From: Gammaproteobacteria bacterium
Lineage (GTDB): Bacteria; Pseudomonadota; Gammaproteobacteria; Pseudomonadales; Halieaceae
Length of the DNA: 11,388 nt
Direction: 5' to 3'
NCBI GenBank assembly: GCA_018222695.1
Contig: JAAEZV010000034.1
Coordinates: 1-11,388 of the forward strand
In this document: piece after piece, positions 1 to 7,618 of the stretch
Position numbering within the stretch: position 1 is the first letter of the stretch
Layout of the letters: each line of letters starts with the position of its first letter
Program-made: the position numbers and the translations under genes
Notes under the pieces: model-generated
Databases searched by the model: none
What the model was told of the DNA's origin: nothing
The model's input: only the letters and a program-made list of their open reading frames with translations

Positions 1-331
1 CCTTACGCGTACGTGCGTTGGTCTTGGTACGCTGGCCACGCAGTGGCAGACCCTTGCGGTGACGTAGACCGCGGTTACAACCAAGGTCCATCAGTCGCTT
101 GATGTTCATGGACACCTCGCGTCGCAGGTCACCCTCGACGTTCATCTCGGATACCAGAGACCGCAGTTGGTCCAACTCACCTTCCGACAGCTCACCAATT
201 TTGGTGCTCTCGGGGATGTTGCTTACCTCACACAATTTTTTGGCCTGGGTTTTACCAATGCCAAAGATATGGGTCAGCGAAATGACCGCATGCTTGTGAT
301 CGGGGATGTTGACTCCGGCGATACGCGCCAT
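1..331 (-). CDS. rpsM: 30S ribosomal protein S13 (partial, C-terminus cut by window edge)
   Basis: S13 sits in the head of the 30S subunit and contacts the P-site tRNA and the 50S subunit (bridges B1a/B1b). The visible 110 residues begin [10 protein letters not shown] and carry the helix-hairpin-helix stretch around residues 15-32 ([12 protein letters not shown]), then the basic tail [16 protein letters not shown] (88-102), which reaches toward P-site tRNA. The family is about 118 residues, so roughly eight C-terminal residues lie beyond position 1. The ATG at 331 has a GGAG ribosome site at 342-339, seven bases upstream. It follows rpmJ across a 105-bp gap that holds a likely promoter, which fits the first gene of the alpha operon (normally rpsM-rpsK-rpsD-rpoA-rplQ). 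The rest of that operon is outside the window. Confidence 0.97.
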   Translation of the reverse strand, partial: MARIAGVNIPDHKHAVISLTHIFGIGKTQAKKLCEVSNIPESTKIGELSEGELDQLRSLVSEMNVEGDLRREVSMNIKRLMDLGCNRGLRHRKGLPLRGQRTKTNARTRK

Positions 332-354
332 GTTCTATCTCCACACCTGTTGAG

Positions 355-389
355 TGGTGCACCCGTGGGCGCACGCGACCTGCGCACCA
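355..389 (-). promoter_or_regulatory. Alpha-operon leader with two mutually exclusive hairpins
   Basis: The rpmJ-rpsM gap reads as a transcribed leader. Fold A pairs 389-381 (TGGTGCGCA) with 373-366 (TGCGCCCA), an eight-pair helix with one bulged U and a seven-base loop. Fold B pairs 389-384 (TGGTGC) with 360-355 (GCACCA). Both use 389-384, so they exclude each other. The 3' arm of fold B ends about a dozen bases before the rpsM ribosome site at 342-339. In E. coli, protein S4 represses this operon by binding a pseudoknot in the same place. The primary sequence here does not obviously match that element, so an equivalent role is inference from position and foldability. Confidence 0.4.
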
Positions 390-404
390 GCAAAAAGGGC
401 GCGC

Positions 405-433
405 ATGTTAATGATTTGAGCGCTGGGCTTCAA
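405..433 (-). promoter_or_regulatory. Probable sigma70 promoter of the alpha operon
   Basis: On the minus strand, TTGAAG (433-428) and TAACAT (410-405) are separated by exactly 17 bases. Each hexamer matches the sigma70 consensus at four of six positions. The site lies just past the rpmJ stop codon and about 75 bases before the rpsM start, where E. coli has its alpha-operon promoter. Transcription would begin near position 398 and include the foldable leader. The match is moderate, so this call rests on spacing and position as well as sequence. Confidence 0.5.
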
Positions 434-436
434 GAA

Positions 437-553
437 TCAGCCCTGACGCTGCTTGTGGCGGGGATCTGACGAGCAGATCACTCTGACCACACCGTTACGC
501 CGCACCACTTTGCAGTTGCGGCACATTTTCTTGACCGAAGCTCGCACTTTCAT
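437..553 (-). CDS. rpmJ: 50S ribosomal protein L36 (zinc-binding form)
   Basis: L36 is the smallest 50S protein and binds 23S rRNA near the base of the L7/L12 stalk. The 38 residues start [15 protein letters not shown] and end PRHKQRQG, the usual full length. The zinc ribbon is complete, with ligands Cys11, Cys14, Cys27 and His33, so this is the zinc-dependent (C+) form rather than the zinc-free paralogue made under zinc starvation. The ATG at 553 follows an AGGAG site six bases upstream, in a 16-bp gap after secY. As in many gammaproteobacteria it is the last gene of the spc operon. No hairpin-plus-T-tract terminator is visible after its stop, so readthrough into the alpha operon is likely. 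The gene is very short but the identification is firm. Confidence 0.96.
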   Translation of the reverse strand: MKVRASVKKMCRNCKVVRRNGVVRVICSSDPRHKQRQG

Positions 554-569
554 CGGAAACTCCTGATTC

Positions 570-1895
570 CTATCTCACCCGACCCGCGGGGCTGAGGCCA
601 CCGAGGTTGGCTTTCTTCATCACACCTTCGTATTGGTGCGACATCAGATGGCTCTGCACCTGAGCCATAAAGTCCATCACCACCACCACCACGATCAGCA
701 TGGAGGTGCCGCCCAGATAAAAGGGCACGTTAAACATCACCACCAGAAACTGTGGCAGCAGGCAGACCAGCGCGATGTAGGCAGAGCCAAACACCGTCAA
801 GCGAGTCAGCACACCATCGATATAGTTCGCCGTTTGCTGCCCTGGCCGGATGCCTGGCACAAACGCGCCGGAACGCTTCAGGTTGTCCGCCACTTCCTGC
901 GGGTTGAACATCAACGCGGTATAGAAGAAGCAGAAAAAGACGATAAAGCCCGTGAACAACAGAATGTTCAGAGGCTGACCGGGGCCAATCGCCACTGCCA
1001 GATCCTGCAGCCAGTCAGAGCTGTCACCGCTGCCGAACCATTGGGCAACCGACGCAGGGAACAACAGGATGGAGCTGGCGAAAATGGCCGGAATCACACC
1101 CGCCATATTGACCTTGAGAGGCAGGTGAGAGGCCTGAGCCTGCATCATACGCCGCCCCTGCTGGCGCTTGGCGTAGTTCACCGTGATGCGACGTTGGCCG
1201 CGCTCAATGAACACCACCAGATAAATCACGACGGCTGCGAGTACCAGAATACCCAGCAGGATCAGAATACTGATCTCACCCTGACGCGCCTGCTCCAGGG
1301 ACTGGCCAATAGCGGCTGGTAGCCCCGCGACAATGCCAGCAAAAATGAGTAGGGAGATGCCGTTACCAACGCCTCGCTCGGTAATCTGCTCACCCAGCCA
1401 CATCATGAATACCGCACCCGTCACCAGCGACGCTACGGCGGTGACGTAAAAGCTGAGTCCGGTCGCGTAGGTCAGGCCCTGGTTCGCAAGACCCACGGTC
1501 ATGCCGGAGCCCTGAACCAATGCCAGAACCACCGTGAGGTATCGGGTCCACTGGGAAATCTTGCGGCGACCCGCCTCACCCTCTTTCTTCAGTTGCTCCA
1601 GCTGTGGCGTCACAGCGGACATCAGCTGCATGATGATCGACGCGGAGATATAAGGCAGGATGCCCAGCGCCAGAATACTCATGCGCTCCAGTGCGCCACC
1701 TGAAAACACATTCGCCAGACCAAGGATCGTGCCCTGATTCTGATCGAACAAGGATGCCAGCTGCTCGGGATCAATACCGGGTACCGGAATGTGGGTCCCG
1801 ATGCGGTAGATCAACAACGCAATCAGCACGAAACGCAGGCGAGCAAACAGCTCTCCCATGCCGGCCGAATTCATTGAGGGCATCCCGTTCGCCAT
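570..1895 (-). CDS. secY: Protein translocase subunit SecY
   Basis: SecY forms the protein-conducting channel of the SecYEG translocon in the inner membrane, working with SecA and docked ribosomes to export or insert proteins. The 441 residues match the family length (E. coli 443). Ten membrane segments can be traced at about 17-37, 77-95, 115-135, 148-168, 178-198, 210-230, 266-285, 309-330, 368-388 and 396-414, with the plug region near 57-76. The cytosolic loop motif [10 protein letters not shown] (110-119) and the C5 loop [10 protein letters not shown] (343-352), whose Arg350 corresponds to the essential Arg357 of E. coli, are present. The ATG at 1895 lies three bases after the rplO stop and its GAGG ribosome site is inside the last codons of rplO, implying coupling. 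The only membrane protein in the window. Confidence 0.98.
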   Translation of the reverse strand: MANGMPSMNSAGMGELFARLRFVLIALLIYRIGTHIPVPGIDPEQLASLFDQNQGTILGLANVFSGGALERMSILALGILPYISASIIMQLMSAVTPQLEQLKKEGEAGRRKISQWTRYLTVVLALVQGSGMTVGLANQGLTYATGLSFYVTAVASLVTGAVFMMWLGEQITERGVGNGISLLIFAGIVAGLPAAIGQSLEQARQGEISILILLGILVLAAVVIYLVVFIERGQRRITVNYAKRQQGRRMMQAQASHLPLKVNMAGVIPAIFASSILLFPASVAQWFGSGDSSDWLQDLAVAIGPGQPLNILLFTGFIVFFCFFYTALMFNPQEVADNLKRSGAFVPGIRPGQQTANYIDGVLTRLTVFGSAYIALVCLLPQFLVVMFNVPFYLGGTSMLIVVVVVMDFMAQVQSHLMSHQYEGVMKKANLGGLSPAGRVR

Positions 1896-1898
1896 CGA

Positions 1899-2345
1899 TT
1901 AGGCCTCGACGCTCCCGCCTGCGGCTTCGATCGCTGCTTTCGCACCCTTTGTCACCGTGATACCGCGCACGTTTACCGCGCGGCCGATCTCGCCAGACAG
2001 GAACACGCGAACGCGCTTCACGTCATCTTTGATGAGGTCCGCCGCCTTCAGCGACTCCAGATCCACAACATCACCTTCAACGCGGTTCAACTCATGCAAC
2101 CTGACTTCCGCGGTCGTGCGGCCAATGCGCGAGGTGAAGCCGTACTTCGGCAGGCGCTTCTGCAGTGGCATCTGACCACCCTCGAAGCCTGCTTTCACGG
2201 TACCCCCGGATCGAGCCTTCAAACCCTTGTGGCCACGGCCTGCGGTTTTACCCACACCCGAGCCGATACCTCGTCCCACGCGCTTCGCATCGCGCTTCGC
2301 GCCGGGCGCAGGCTTTAAGCTGTTTAAACGCATTTCGTCAGACAT
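1899..2345 (-). CDS. rplO: 50S ribosomal protein L15
   Basis: L15 is a late-assembling 50S protein with a long basic N-terminal extension threading through 23S rRNA. Diagnostic stretches are the Gly/Arg-rich [20 protein letters not shown], then [18 protein letters not shown], and the C-terminal [14 protein letters not shown]. Two starts are plausible. ATG 2345 gives 148 residues (MSDEMRLN...) and has GAG/GAGAG purine runs at a workable distance. ATG 2333 gives the classical MRLN start and 144 residues, like E. coli, but its ribosome site would be too far away. I chose 2345, which makes the gene overlap the rpmD stop by eight bases. The longer frame reaching 2363 is unlikely, since it would run deeper into rpmD. 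Family assignment is certain; only the start is open. Confidence 0.95.
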   Translation of the reverse strand: MSDEMRLNSLKPAPGAKRDAKRVGRGIGSGVGKTAGRGHKGLKARSGGTVKAGFEGGQMPLQKRLPKYGFTSRIGRTTAEVRLHELNRVEGDVVDLESLKAADLIKDDVKRVRVFLSGEIGRAVNVRGITVTKGAKAAIEAAGGSVEA

Positions 2346-2532
2346 TGCTCTCGCCCTCGACACGGACCAGGTAATTCACCTTGTTAATCATGCCGCGCAC
2401 AGACGGGGTGTCTTCCACCTCGACCGTGTGGCCAATTCGACGCAGACCCAAACCCGCGACACAGGCCTGGTGCTTTTTCAGACGGCCGTGGATGCTGCGC
2501 ACCTGCGTGACTTTGATCATTGTTTTACTCAT
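2338..2532 (-). CDS. rpmD: 50S ribosomal protein L30
   Basis: L30 is a small 50S protein with a ferredoxin-like fold, found in bacteria as a short form. The 64 residues contain the family core [11 protein letters not shown], then [24 protein letters not shown], and end a little later than the E. coli protein (59). The ATG at 2532 (MSKTMIKV) has a GGAG site six bases upstream in the 17-bp gap after rpsE; the internal ATG at 2520 lacks such a site. The stop overlaps the chosen rplO start region by eight bases, so translation of L15 is probably coupled to L30. Confidence 0.97.
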   Translation of the reverse strand: MSKTMIKVTQVRSIHGRLKKHQACVAGLGLRRIGHTVEVEDTPSVRGMINKVNYLVRVEGESNV

Positions 2533-2549
2533 CAGTCTCTCCCCACTAC

Positions 2550-3071
2550 TCAGCTGAGGATCTCTTCTACGCTGAGGCCCCGTCGCGCTGCGACGTCCTC
2601 AGGCGAGCTCATATCCCGAAGCCCCTTGAAAGTCGCCTGCACCACGTTGACCGGGTTGGTCGAGCCGTAGCACTTGGCCAGTACGTTGTGTACACCGGCG
2701 AGCTCCAGCACAGAGCGCATAGCGCCACCGGCAATCACGCCAGTACCTTCCGAGGCAGGCTGCATATAGACCTTGGACGCGCCATGGGCGGCCTTGATGG
2801 GGTACTGCAGGGTGCCGTTTACCAATTGCACCTGCACCATGTTGCGGCGCGCAGACTCCATGGCTTTTTGAATAGCGACAGGCACTTCCCGAGCCTTACC
2901 CCGGCCATAACCGACGCGGCCCTTGCCGTCACCGACCACGGTCAGCGCCGTAAAGCTCATGATGCGGCCGCCCTTTACCGTTTTAGCGACCCGGTTCACC
3001 TGCACCAGCTTCTCCTGAAGATCACCTTCAGTGCGCTGATCGCCCTGCTGCTTTTTGTCATTCATTGCCAT
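2550..3071 (-). CDS. rpsE: 30S ribosomal protein S5
   Basis: S5 lies on the solvent side of the 30S body at the mRNA entry tunnel and affects decoding accuracy (ram and spectinomycin phenotypes in E. coli). The 173 residues contain the N-terminal double-strand-RNA-binding-like domain with [16 protein letters not shown] (25-40) and [14 protein letters not shown] (47-60), then the C-terminal domain with [13 protein letters not shown] and [16 protein letters not shown] (136-151). Length is slightly above E. coli (167) because of an extra N-terminal stretch. ATG 3071 is taken because GGAG precedes it by eight bases, overlapping the end of rplR; Met3 at 3065 is the alternative. Only two bases separate it from the rplR stop. 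Confidence 0.97.
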   Translation of the reverse strand: MAMNDKKQQGDQRTEGDLQEKLVQVNRVAKTVKGGRIMSFTALTVVGDGKGRVGYGRGKAREVPVAIQKAMESARRNMVQVQLVNGTLQYPIKAAHGASKVYMQPASEGTGVIAGGAMRSVLELAGVHNVLAKCYGSTNPVNVVQATFKGLRDMSSPEDVAARRGLSVEEILS

Positions 3072-3073
3072 AC

Positions 3074-3424
3074 TTAAAACTCCAGCCCGCCTTCACGCGC
3101 GGCCTCTGCAAGTGCTTTCACCCGTCCGTGATATCGGAACCCTGACCGGTCAAATGCCACTGATGTGACACCAGCCGCCTTCGCACGCTCTGCGACCAGC
3201 TTGCCTACTGCCGCCGCAGCCGCAACGTTGCCTGTAGCGTCCGAGCGCAGGTCTTTGTCGAGCGTTGAGGCCTGAGCCAAAACGGTCTTGCTGTCGCCAG
3301 AAATCACCTGAGCATAGATATGCCGAGGCGTGCGATGCACTGACAACCTGACGGAACCCGCAGTTCGCATGTGCACCCGGGATTTTTTGGCGCGGCGCTG
3401 ACGCGCTTGTGTCTTGGTATTCAT
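3074..3424 (-). CDS. rplR: 50S ribosomal protein L18
   Basis: L18 binds 5S rRNA and, with L5 and L25, builds the central protuberance of the 50S subunit. The 116 residues show the basic N-terminus (RQRRAKKSR), the strand pattern [16 protein letters not shown], and the C-terminal signature [27 protein letters not shown], which I read in pieces and which is nearly invariant in the family. Length matches E. coli (117). The ATG at 3424 lies 12 bases after the rplF stop, and its ribosome site is weak (GGA only), so expression probably depends on coupling to rplF. Confidence 0.97.
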   Translation of the reverse strand: MNTKTQARQRRAKKSRVHMRTAGSVRLSVHRTPRHIYAQVISGDSKTVLAQASTLDKDLRSDATGNVAAAAAVGKLVAERAKAAGVTSVAFDRSGFRYHGRVKALAEAAREGGLEF

Positions 3425-3436
3425 TGCCGTATCCGA

Positions 3437-3964
3437 TTACTTTTTCTTGGCTTCCTTACGCCGGACGTACTCGTCGGCGTAGCGAATGCCTTTTCCTTTG
3501 TAGGGCTCCGGGGGTCGGAAGCTGCGGATTTCCGCGGCAGCCTGACCAACGGCCTGCTTGTCGATCCCTGAGATCACAATTTCTGTCTGGGTGGGCGTAT
3601 CGGCTGACAAGCCCTCTGCCAGTTGGTAATCCACCTGGTGCGACAAGCCAATCGTCAGGTTGACCGACTTGCCTGAAGCCTTGGCACGGTAGCCAACGCC
3701 ATTCAGCACCAGCTTCTTCTCCCAACCTTCGGAGACGCCTTTGACCATATTCGCCAACAGGGAACGGGTCGTACCCGCCATCGCACGATGGCTGTCGCCC
3801 TCGTAGGTAATGGTGGCGACGTCCTCTTCCACGTTGACGCCCACGCCATCGGTCAAGGTCAGATCCAGAGTGCCCTTGCCACCCTTCACCGAGAGGCTTA
3901 GTCCCTCGACTTTGATGTCCACCCCTTTGGGTAGGGCGACCGGACTATTTGCTACACGAGACAT
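3437..3964 (-). CDS. rplF: 50S ribosomal protein L6
   Basis: L6 binds 23S rRNA near the sarcin-ricin loop and the factor-binding site and supports elongation factor function. The 175 residues form two repeated domains. Landmarks are VKGGKGTL (27-34), NMVKGVSEGWEKKL (72-85), LNGVGYRAK (87-95) and the C-terminal signature PPEPYKGKGIRY (151-162), followed by a lysine-rich end. E. coli L6 is 177 residues. The ATG at 3964 has a GGAG about ten bases upstream, in a 24-bp gap after rpsH. Confidence 0.98.
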   Translation of the reverse strand: MSRVANSPVALPKGVDIKVEGLSLSVKGGKGTLDLTLTDGVGVNVEEDVATITYEGDSHRAMAGTTRSLLANMVKGVSEGWEKKLVLNGVGYRAKASGKSVNLTIGLSHQVDYQLAEGLSADTPTQTEIVISGIDKQAVGQAAAEIRSFRPPEPYKGKGIRYADEYVRRKEAKKK

Positions 3965-3988
3965 TTCTCTAACGCTCCAGTTCTCTGA

Positions 3989-4384
3989 TCAGAAGACCGT
4001 GCAGAGGACTTCGCCTCCCACACCGGCAGCTCGCGCCGCCCGATCCGTCATGACCCCACGGGAAGTCGACACAATGGCGACACCCAGCCCACCGCGCACC
4101 GATGGCAAATCGTCCTTGCCGGAATAGCGGCGCAAAGATGGCTTGCTGATGCGCTCAATTTCAGCGATCACCGGCTTGCCTTCGTAATACTTCAGATCGA
4201 TGTGCAACCGTGGCTTGCCGGTGCTGTCGTCATAACGATGACCGGCAATGTAGCCTTCCTGCTCGAGGACCTTGGCCACTGAAACTTTCAGCTTGGACCC
4301 CGGCATATCAACGGTCTGCTTGCCCGCCATTTGCGCATTGCGCAAACGGGTCAACATATCGCTCAGCGGATCTTGCATGCTCAT
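3989..4384 (-). CDS. rpsH: 30S ribosomal protein S8
   Basis: S8 is a primary 16S rRNA binder (helix 21) that organises the central domain of the 30S subunit. In E. coli it is also the translational repressor of the spc operon, acting at the start of the L5 cistron. The 131 residues begin [18 protein letters not shown] and contain the family signature STSRGVMTD (106-114), with a C-terminus GEVLCTVF almost the same as E. coli (130 residues). ATG 4384 has GGAG nine bases upstream; Met3 (4378) is less likely. I saw no clear copy of the S8-type repressor site in the 30-bp rplX-rplE gap, so autoregulation here is not shown. Confidence 0.98.
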   Translation of the reverse strand: MSMQDPLSDMLTRLRNAQMAGKQTVDMPGSKLKVSVAKVLEQEGYIAGHRYDDSTGKPRLHIDLKYYEGKPVIAEIERISKPSLRRYSGKDDLPSVRGGLGVAIVSTSRGVMTDRAARAAGVGGEVLCTVF

Positions 4385-4398
4385 TCAAACGTTCTCCG

Positions 4399-4704
4399 TT
4401 ACCAGCTGGACTTAACCAGACCAGGCACATCACCGCGCATCGCTGCTTCACGCAGCTTGTTGCGGCACAAACCAAATTTTCTGTAGACACCGTGAGGTCG
4501 GCCAGTCAGCTGGCACCGACGCTGCTGGCGCACCGGACTCGCGTTGCGCGGCAACTTTTGCAGCGCAATCTGGGCTTCCCAACGCTCTTCGTCAGGGGTG
4601 TTAACGTTGGCAATGACTTCCTTGAGTTGGGCACGCTTGGCAGCAAACTTGGCTACCGTTCGGGCGCGCTTGGCCTCGCGGGCGATCATGGATTTCTTGG
4701 CCAT
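4399..4704 (-). CDS. rpsN: 30S ribosomal protein S14 (long, zinc-independent type)
   Basis: S14 assembles late into the 30S head. The 101 residues match the long type used by gammaproteobacteria (E. coli 101), with the C-terminal signature [13 protein letters not shown] and [10 protein letters not shown]. The zinc-ribbon form has four cysteines around this signature. Here only Cys64 and Cys80 remain, the first of each pair, so zinc binding is not expected. The ATG at 4704 is preceded by a GAGG that overlaps the rplE stop region; the gap is 12 bases. Confidence 0.98.
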   Translation of the reverse strand: MAKKSMIAREAKRARTVAKFAAKRAQLKEVIANVNTPDEERWEAQIALQKLPRNASPVRQQRRCQLTGRPHGVYRKFGLCRNKLREAAMRGDVPGLVKSSW

Positions 4705-4716
4705 ATCTCTGATGCC

Positions 4717-5256
4717 TCAGCTTCTAAAGGGGAAATTGAATGCGGCTAGCAAGGCACGACCCTGCTCGTCATTGGCTGCAGTGGTAGCGATAGTGATATC
4801 CATACCTCGCAGCTTGTCGATTTGGTCGTAATCAATTTCCGGGAAAATAATCTGTTCCGTGACACCCATCGCAAAATTGCCGCGCCCATCGAACTGCTTG
4901 GGGCTGATACCACGGAAGTCGCGGATTCGGGGGATGGCAATGTTGATCAGGCGATCAAGGAATTCGTACATACGCTCGTCACGCAACGTGACTTTGCAGC
5001 CAATCGGCCAGCCGTCGCGGATCTTGAATCCCGCAATCGACTTACGCGACTTGGTGACGATGGGCTTTTGACCCGCAATCTTCTCCATATCAGAGACCGC
5101 GTGCTCGAGCACCTTCTTGTCGCCCACAGCTTCGCCGACACCCATGTTGAGGGTGATCTTGCTGATTCGCGGCACCGCCATCACGTTTTTGAGCCCGAGC
5201 TCCGACTGGAGTTGGGGAACAATCTCGCTGCGATATTTTTCTTTAAGCGCTGTCAT
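4717..5256 (-). CDS. rplE: 50S ribosomal protein L5
   Basis: L5 binds 5S rRNA, anchors the central protuberance, and contacts P-site tRNA and S13 through bridge B1b. The 179 residues equal the E. coli length. Landmarks are the family signature [11 protein letters not shown] (33-43), [25 protein letters not shown] (68-92, read in parts), [10 protein letters not shown] and the C-terminal [13 protein letters not shown]. The ATG at 5256 lies 30 bases after rplX, with GAGG about ten bases upstream. In E. coli this leader region holds the S8 repressor site, but no evident counterpart is visible here by eye. Confidence 0.98.
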   Translation of the reverse strand: MTALKEKYRSEIVPQLQSELGLKNVMAVPRISKITLNMGVGEAVGDKKVLEHAVSDMEKIAGQKPIVTKSRKSIAGFKIRDGWPIGCKVTLRDERMYEFLDRLINIAIPRIRDFRGISPKQFDGRGNFAMGVTEQIIFPEIDYDQIDKLRGMDITIATTAANDEQGRALLAAFNFPFRS

Positions 5257-5286
5257 CTCTCAATTGCCTCTTCTCGTCCCTGCTGA

Positions 5287-5601
5287 TCAGGCGTCAACCA
5301 GATCGCCGGACGGCTTGAATACGCGGACCTTTTTACCGTCCTCATCGCGGTAGCCAACGCGCTCGCCCTTGCCGGACTTGCTGTTGTAAACCGCTAAATT
5401 AGAAGCCTGGATCGGTGCTTCCTGCTCAACGATGCCGCCGGCAACGCCTGCCTGAGGGTTGGGCTTGGTGTGCTTCTTCATCATGTTCACGCCGCTGACA
5501 ATGACGCGGTCACTGTCAAGGACGCGCCGCACGGTGCCGCGTTTTCCCTTGTCTTTTCCGGCGATCACGACCACTTCGTCATCACGCTTGAGCTTCGCCA
5601 T
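5287..5601 (-). CDS. rplX: 50S ribosomal protein L24
   Basis: L24 is one of the two assembly-initiator proteins of the 50S subunit, binding the 5' end of 23S rRNA and lying near the peptide exit tunnel. The 104 residues match E. coli (104). The KOW motif is seen at about 8-24 ([17 protein letters not shown]) and is followed by [12 protein letters not shown] (38-49), typical of the family. The ATG at 5601 has GAGAGG eight bases upstream in a 23-bp gap after rplN. Confidence 0.98.
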   Translation of the reverse strand: MAKLKRDDEVVVIAGKDKGKRGTVRRVLDSDRVIVSGVNMMKKHTKPNPQAGVAGGIVEQEAPIQASNLAVYNSKSGKGERVGYRDEDGKKVRVFKPSGDLVDA

Positions 5602-5624
5602 GATTGAACCCTCTCCGTCCCTGC

Positions 5625-5993
5625 TCAGATCACTTCCGGCGCAAGGGAAATGATCTTCATAAATTTCTCGCCGCGGAGCTCACGGGTGACCGGGCCGAAA
5701 ATACGGGTGCCGATCGGAGCGTCCTGCGCGTTAAGCAGCACAGCTGCGTTCTCGTCGAACTTGATCAATGAGCCATCTGGGCGACGCACGCCTTTCTTTG
5801 TGCGCACAACAACGGCCGTGATGACCTGACCTTTTTTAACCTTGCCCCTCGGAATCGCTTCCTTCACGGTGACCTTGATCAAGTCACCCACGCGGGCATA
5901 ACGACGCTTGGAGCCGCCCAGCACTTTGATACACATCACACGACGTGCTCCGCTGTTATCGGCTACTTCCAGATACGACTGCGTCTGAATCAT
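5625..5993 (-). CDS. rplN: 50S ribosomal protein L14
   Basis: L14 is a five-strand barrel protein on the subunit interface that forms bridges B5 and B8 with the 30S subunit, and is the target of the silencing factor RsfS. The 122 residues match the universal length. They begin [21 protein letters not shown] (first 21, read in parts) and carry the C-terminal signature [11 protein letters not shown] (96-106). The ATG at 5993 has GGAG nine bases upstream. It opens the spc gene block, but the 53-bp gap after rpsQ shows no convincing promoter, so it is probably co-transcribed with the S10 genes. Confidence 0.98.
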   Translation of the reverse strand: MIQTQSYLEVADNSGARRVMCIKVLGGSKRRYARVGDLIKVTVKEAIPRGKVKKGQVITAVVVRTKKGVRRPDGSLIKFDENAAVLLNAQDAPIGTRIFGPVTRELRGEKFMKIISLAPEVI

Positions 5994-6046
5994 CTTTCTC
6001 TACTCCACCAACGGCGCTCGTGCCGCTCGCTCAAATGGACTGCGCC

Positions 6047-6313
6047 TCAAATCTGAGTCGCAGTCTCCACAACCTCAACCAAGGTCCAGCTCTTGCTCTT
6101 AGACATCGGGCGCGATTCCGCCACCAACACGGTGTCGCCCATTCCCGCTTTATTTTCCTCGTCGTGCGCATGCACCTTGGAGGAGCGGGTGATGTATTTC
6201 CCATAAACAGGATGCTTCACCCGGCGCTCGATTTTGACGGTGATGGTCTTATCCATCTTGTCACTGACTACGCGGCCCTGCAGGGTTCGCGTGCTCGTCT
6301 CTGTCGATGCCAT
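6047..6313 (-). CDS. rpsQ: 30S ribosomal protein S17
   Basis: S17 is a primary 16S rRNA binder with an OB-fold that helps organise the 5' domain and the body of the 30S subunit. The 88 residues contain [20 protein letters not shown] (11-30), HPVYGKY (34-40) and the signature [18 protein letters not shown] (59-76). The start ATG at 6313 shares one base with the rpmC stop (TAATG), a classic reinitiation arrangement. It is the last gene of the S10 operon. Confidence 0.98.
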   Translation of the reverse strand: MASTETSTRTLQGRVVSDKMDKTITVKIERRVKHPVYGKYITRSSKVHAHDEENKAGMGDTVLVAESRPMSKSKSWTLVEVVETATQI

Positions 6314-6504
6314 TACTGTTCCGCCTTCTGTTGCAGCACGGTCTTCACCCGCGCAATGTCTCGCTTGGTCTGCTTGAGCAAATGGCTTTGCCCCAATTGC
6401 CCTGTCGCCTTGGCCATACGCAACTTGAACTGCTCCTCGCGCAGAGACAGCAACTGCTGGTTCAGCTCGTCGACCGACTTGTCCCGAAGTTCATTGGCTT
6501 TCAT
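6313..6504 (-). CDS. rpmC: 50S ribosomal protein L29
   Basis: L29 is a two-helix hairpin near the exit of the peptide tunnel, next to L23, where it helps form the docking platform for nascent-chain factors. Using the ATG at 6504 gives 63 residues, [19 protein letters not shown] onward, exactly the E. coli length, with the diagnostic [21 protein letters not shown] (55-% identical by eye in the core region). A GTG codon directly before it (6507) would add one Met but is not needed. The ATG shares one base with the rplP stop (TGATG) and the stop shares one base with rpsQ, so all three are tightly coupled. Confidence 0.96.
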   Translation of the reverse strand: MKANELRDKSVDELNQQLLSLREEQFKLRMAKATGQLGQSHLLKQTKRDIARVKTVLQQKAEQ

Positions 6505-6917
6505 CACATCACCGACCGCTTCACAAACGTGGTCTGCACCGGCAGCTTGGCCGCAGCAAGATCAAACGCCTCGCGCGCCAACTGCTCCGATACTCCCTCA
6601 ACCTCATACAGCACACGACCCGGCTGAATCTGCGCCACCCAATACTCAACGTTGCCCTTACCTTTTCCCTGGCGGACTTCCAGCGGCTTACCGGTAATCG
6701 GCTTGTCAGGGAAAATACGAATCCAAATCTTGCCGCCCCGCTTGATGTGACGTGTCATGGCACGACGCGCCGCCTCAATCTGACGGGCAGTGATGCGGCC
6801 ACGACCAGTCGCCTTCAGGGCGTACTCGCCAAAGCTCACTTTGCTACCGCGCTCAGCGAGCCCGCGGTTGCGACCTTTCTGCGTCTTGCGGAACTTGGTC
6901 CGTTTCGGTTGCAGCAT
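6504..6917 (-). CDS. rplP: 50S ribosomal protein L16
   Basis: L16 binds at the base of the central protuberance and positions A- and P-site tRNA; it enters late in 50S assembly. The 137 residues start [19 protein letters not shown] and contain [20 protein letters not shown] (38-57), [13 protein letters not shown] and [17 protein letters not shown] (79-95). Arg82 aligns with E. coli Arg81, the residue hydroxylated by the oxygenase RoxA; whether that enzyme exists here cannot be seen. One residue longer than E. coli because of a one-residue insertion near position 23-26. The ATG at 6917 has GAGGAAG upstream in the 44-bp gap after rpsC. Confidence 0.98.
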   Translation of the reverse strand: MLQPKRTKFRKTQKGRNRGLAERGSKVSFGEYALKATGRGRITARQIEAARRAMTRHIKRGGKIWIRIFPDKPITGKPLEVRQGKGKGNVEYWVAQIQPGRVLYEVEGVSEQLAREAFDLAAAKLPVQTTFVKRSVM

Positions 6918-6961
6918 GCTCTACTTCCTCAATCAGGTATTCAGCTCAGCGCCTTGGCCTA

Positions 6962-7606
6962 TCAGGCCTCTTCGCCTTCGCCGATTACCTCACCTTTAAA
7001 AATCCATACCTTCACGCCGATCACACCGTAGGTGGTGTGTGCTTCATAAGTGGCGTAATCAATATCGGCTCGCAGGGTGTGCAGCGGCACGCGACCCTCG
7101 CGGTACCACTCGGTCCGGGCGATTTCCGCGCCGCCGAGTCGGCCACCGACCTGTACCTTGATGCCCTGTGCACCCTGACGCATGGCGTTTTGGACCACGC
7201 GCTTCATTGCGCGACGGAACATGACCCGACGCTCCAGCTGCTGGGCCACGTTCTGGGCGACCAGACGGGCGTCGACGTCAGGCTTACGAATCTCTTCAAT
7301 GTTGATGTGCACCGGTACGCCCATTTTGGCCGACAGGTCCTTGCGCAAACCGTCAACGTCTTCACCTTTCTTACCGATCACAATGCCGGGACGTGCAGTG
7401 AAGATGGTGATTCGCGCTGTTTGCGCTGGGCGCTCAATCTTGACGCGGCTCACCGAGGCGGCATCCAACTTCTTCAGGATGTACTCACGCACCTCGAGGT
7501 CATTAATCAAGTTCTTCGCATAGGTTTTGCTGTCCGCGTACCAGACCGAGTTATGGTCCTTGACCACGCCCAGTCGGATACCCGTTGGATGTACCTTCTG
7601 ACCCAT
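6962..7606 (-). CDS. rpsC: 30S ribosomal protein S3, short C-terminus
   Basis: S3 lies in the 30S head at the mRNA entry pore and takes part in mRNA unwinding. The 214 residues carry the N-terminal [13 protein letters not shown], the type II KH domain with the GxxG loop in [11 protein letters not shown] (74-84), [12 protein letters not shown] (125-136) and the C-domain signature [20 protein letters not shown] (155-174). The protein stops soon after [10 protein letters not shown], with an acidic end (EGEEA), while E. coli S3 is 233 residues with a basic tail. Reading one base on from the last codons gives a basic stretch RPDRPRR that stops at 6946; see findings. The ATG at 7606 has a strong AAGGAG seven bases upstream, directly after the rplV stop. 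Confidence 0.97.
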   Translation of the reverse strand: MGQKVHPTGIRLGVVKDHNSVWYADSKTYAKNLINDLEVREYILKKLDAASVSRVKIERPAQTARITIFTARPGIVIGKKGEDVDGLRKDLSAKMGVPVHINIEEIRKPDVDARLVAQNVAQQLERRVMFRRAMKRVVQNAMRQGAQGIKVQVGGRLGGAEIARTEWYREGRVPLHTLRADIDYATYEAHTTYGVIGVKVWIFKGEVIGEGEEA

Positions 7607-7618
7607 TCGGTCGTCTCC

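Noticed and set aside
633..1322. Long plus-strand frame with a histidine run (HHHHHH) opposite secY
   Set aside because: The histidines are the antisense of the IVVVVV membrane segment of SecY (residues 401-406). It has no ribosome site or family resemblance and is a shadow of a strongly supported gene.
5257..5286. S8 repressor site expected before rplE
   Set aside because: The 30-bp gap and first codons of rplE show no recognisable copy of the 16S helix 21-like S8 site, so it was not annotated.
5945..6697. 250-codon plus-strand open frame across rplN, rpsQ, rpmC and rplP
   Set aside because: It runs antisense to four genuine genes, has low-complexity Ser/Pro/Thr composition at its end, and lacks a credible start region.
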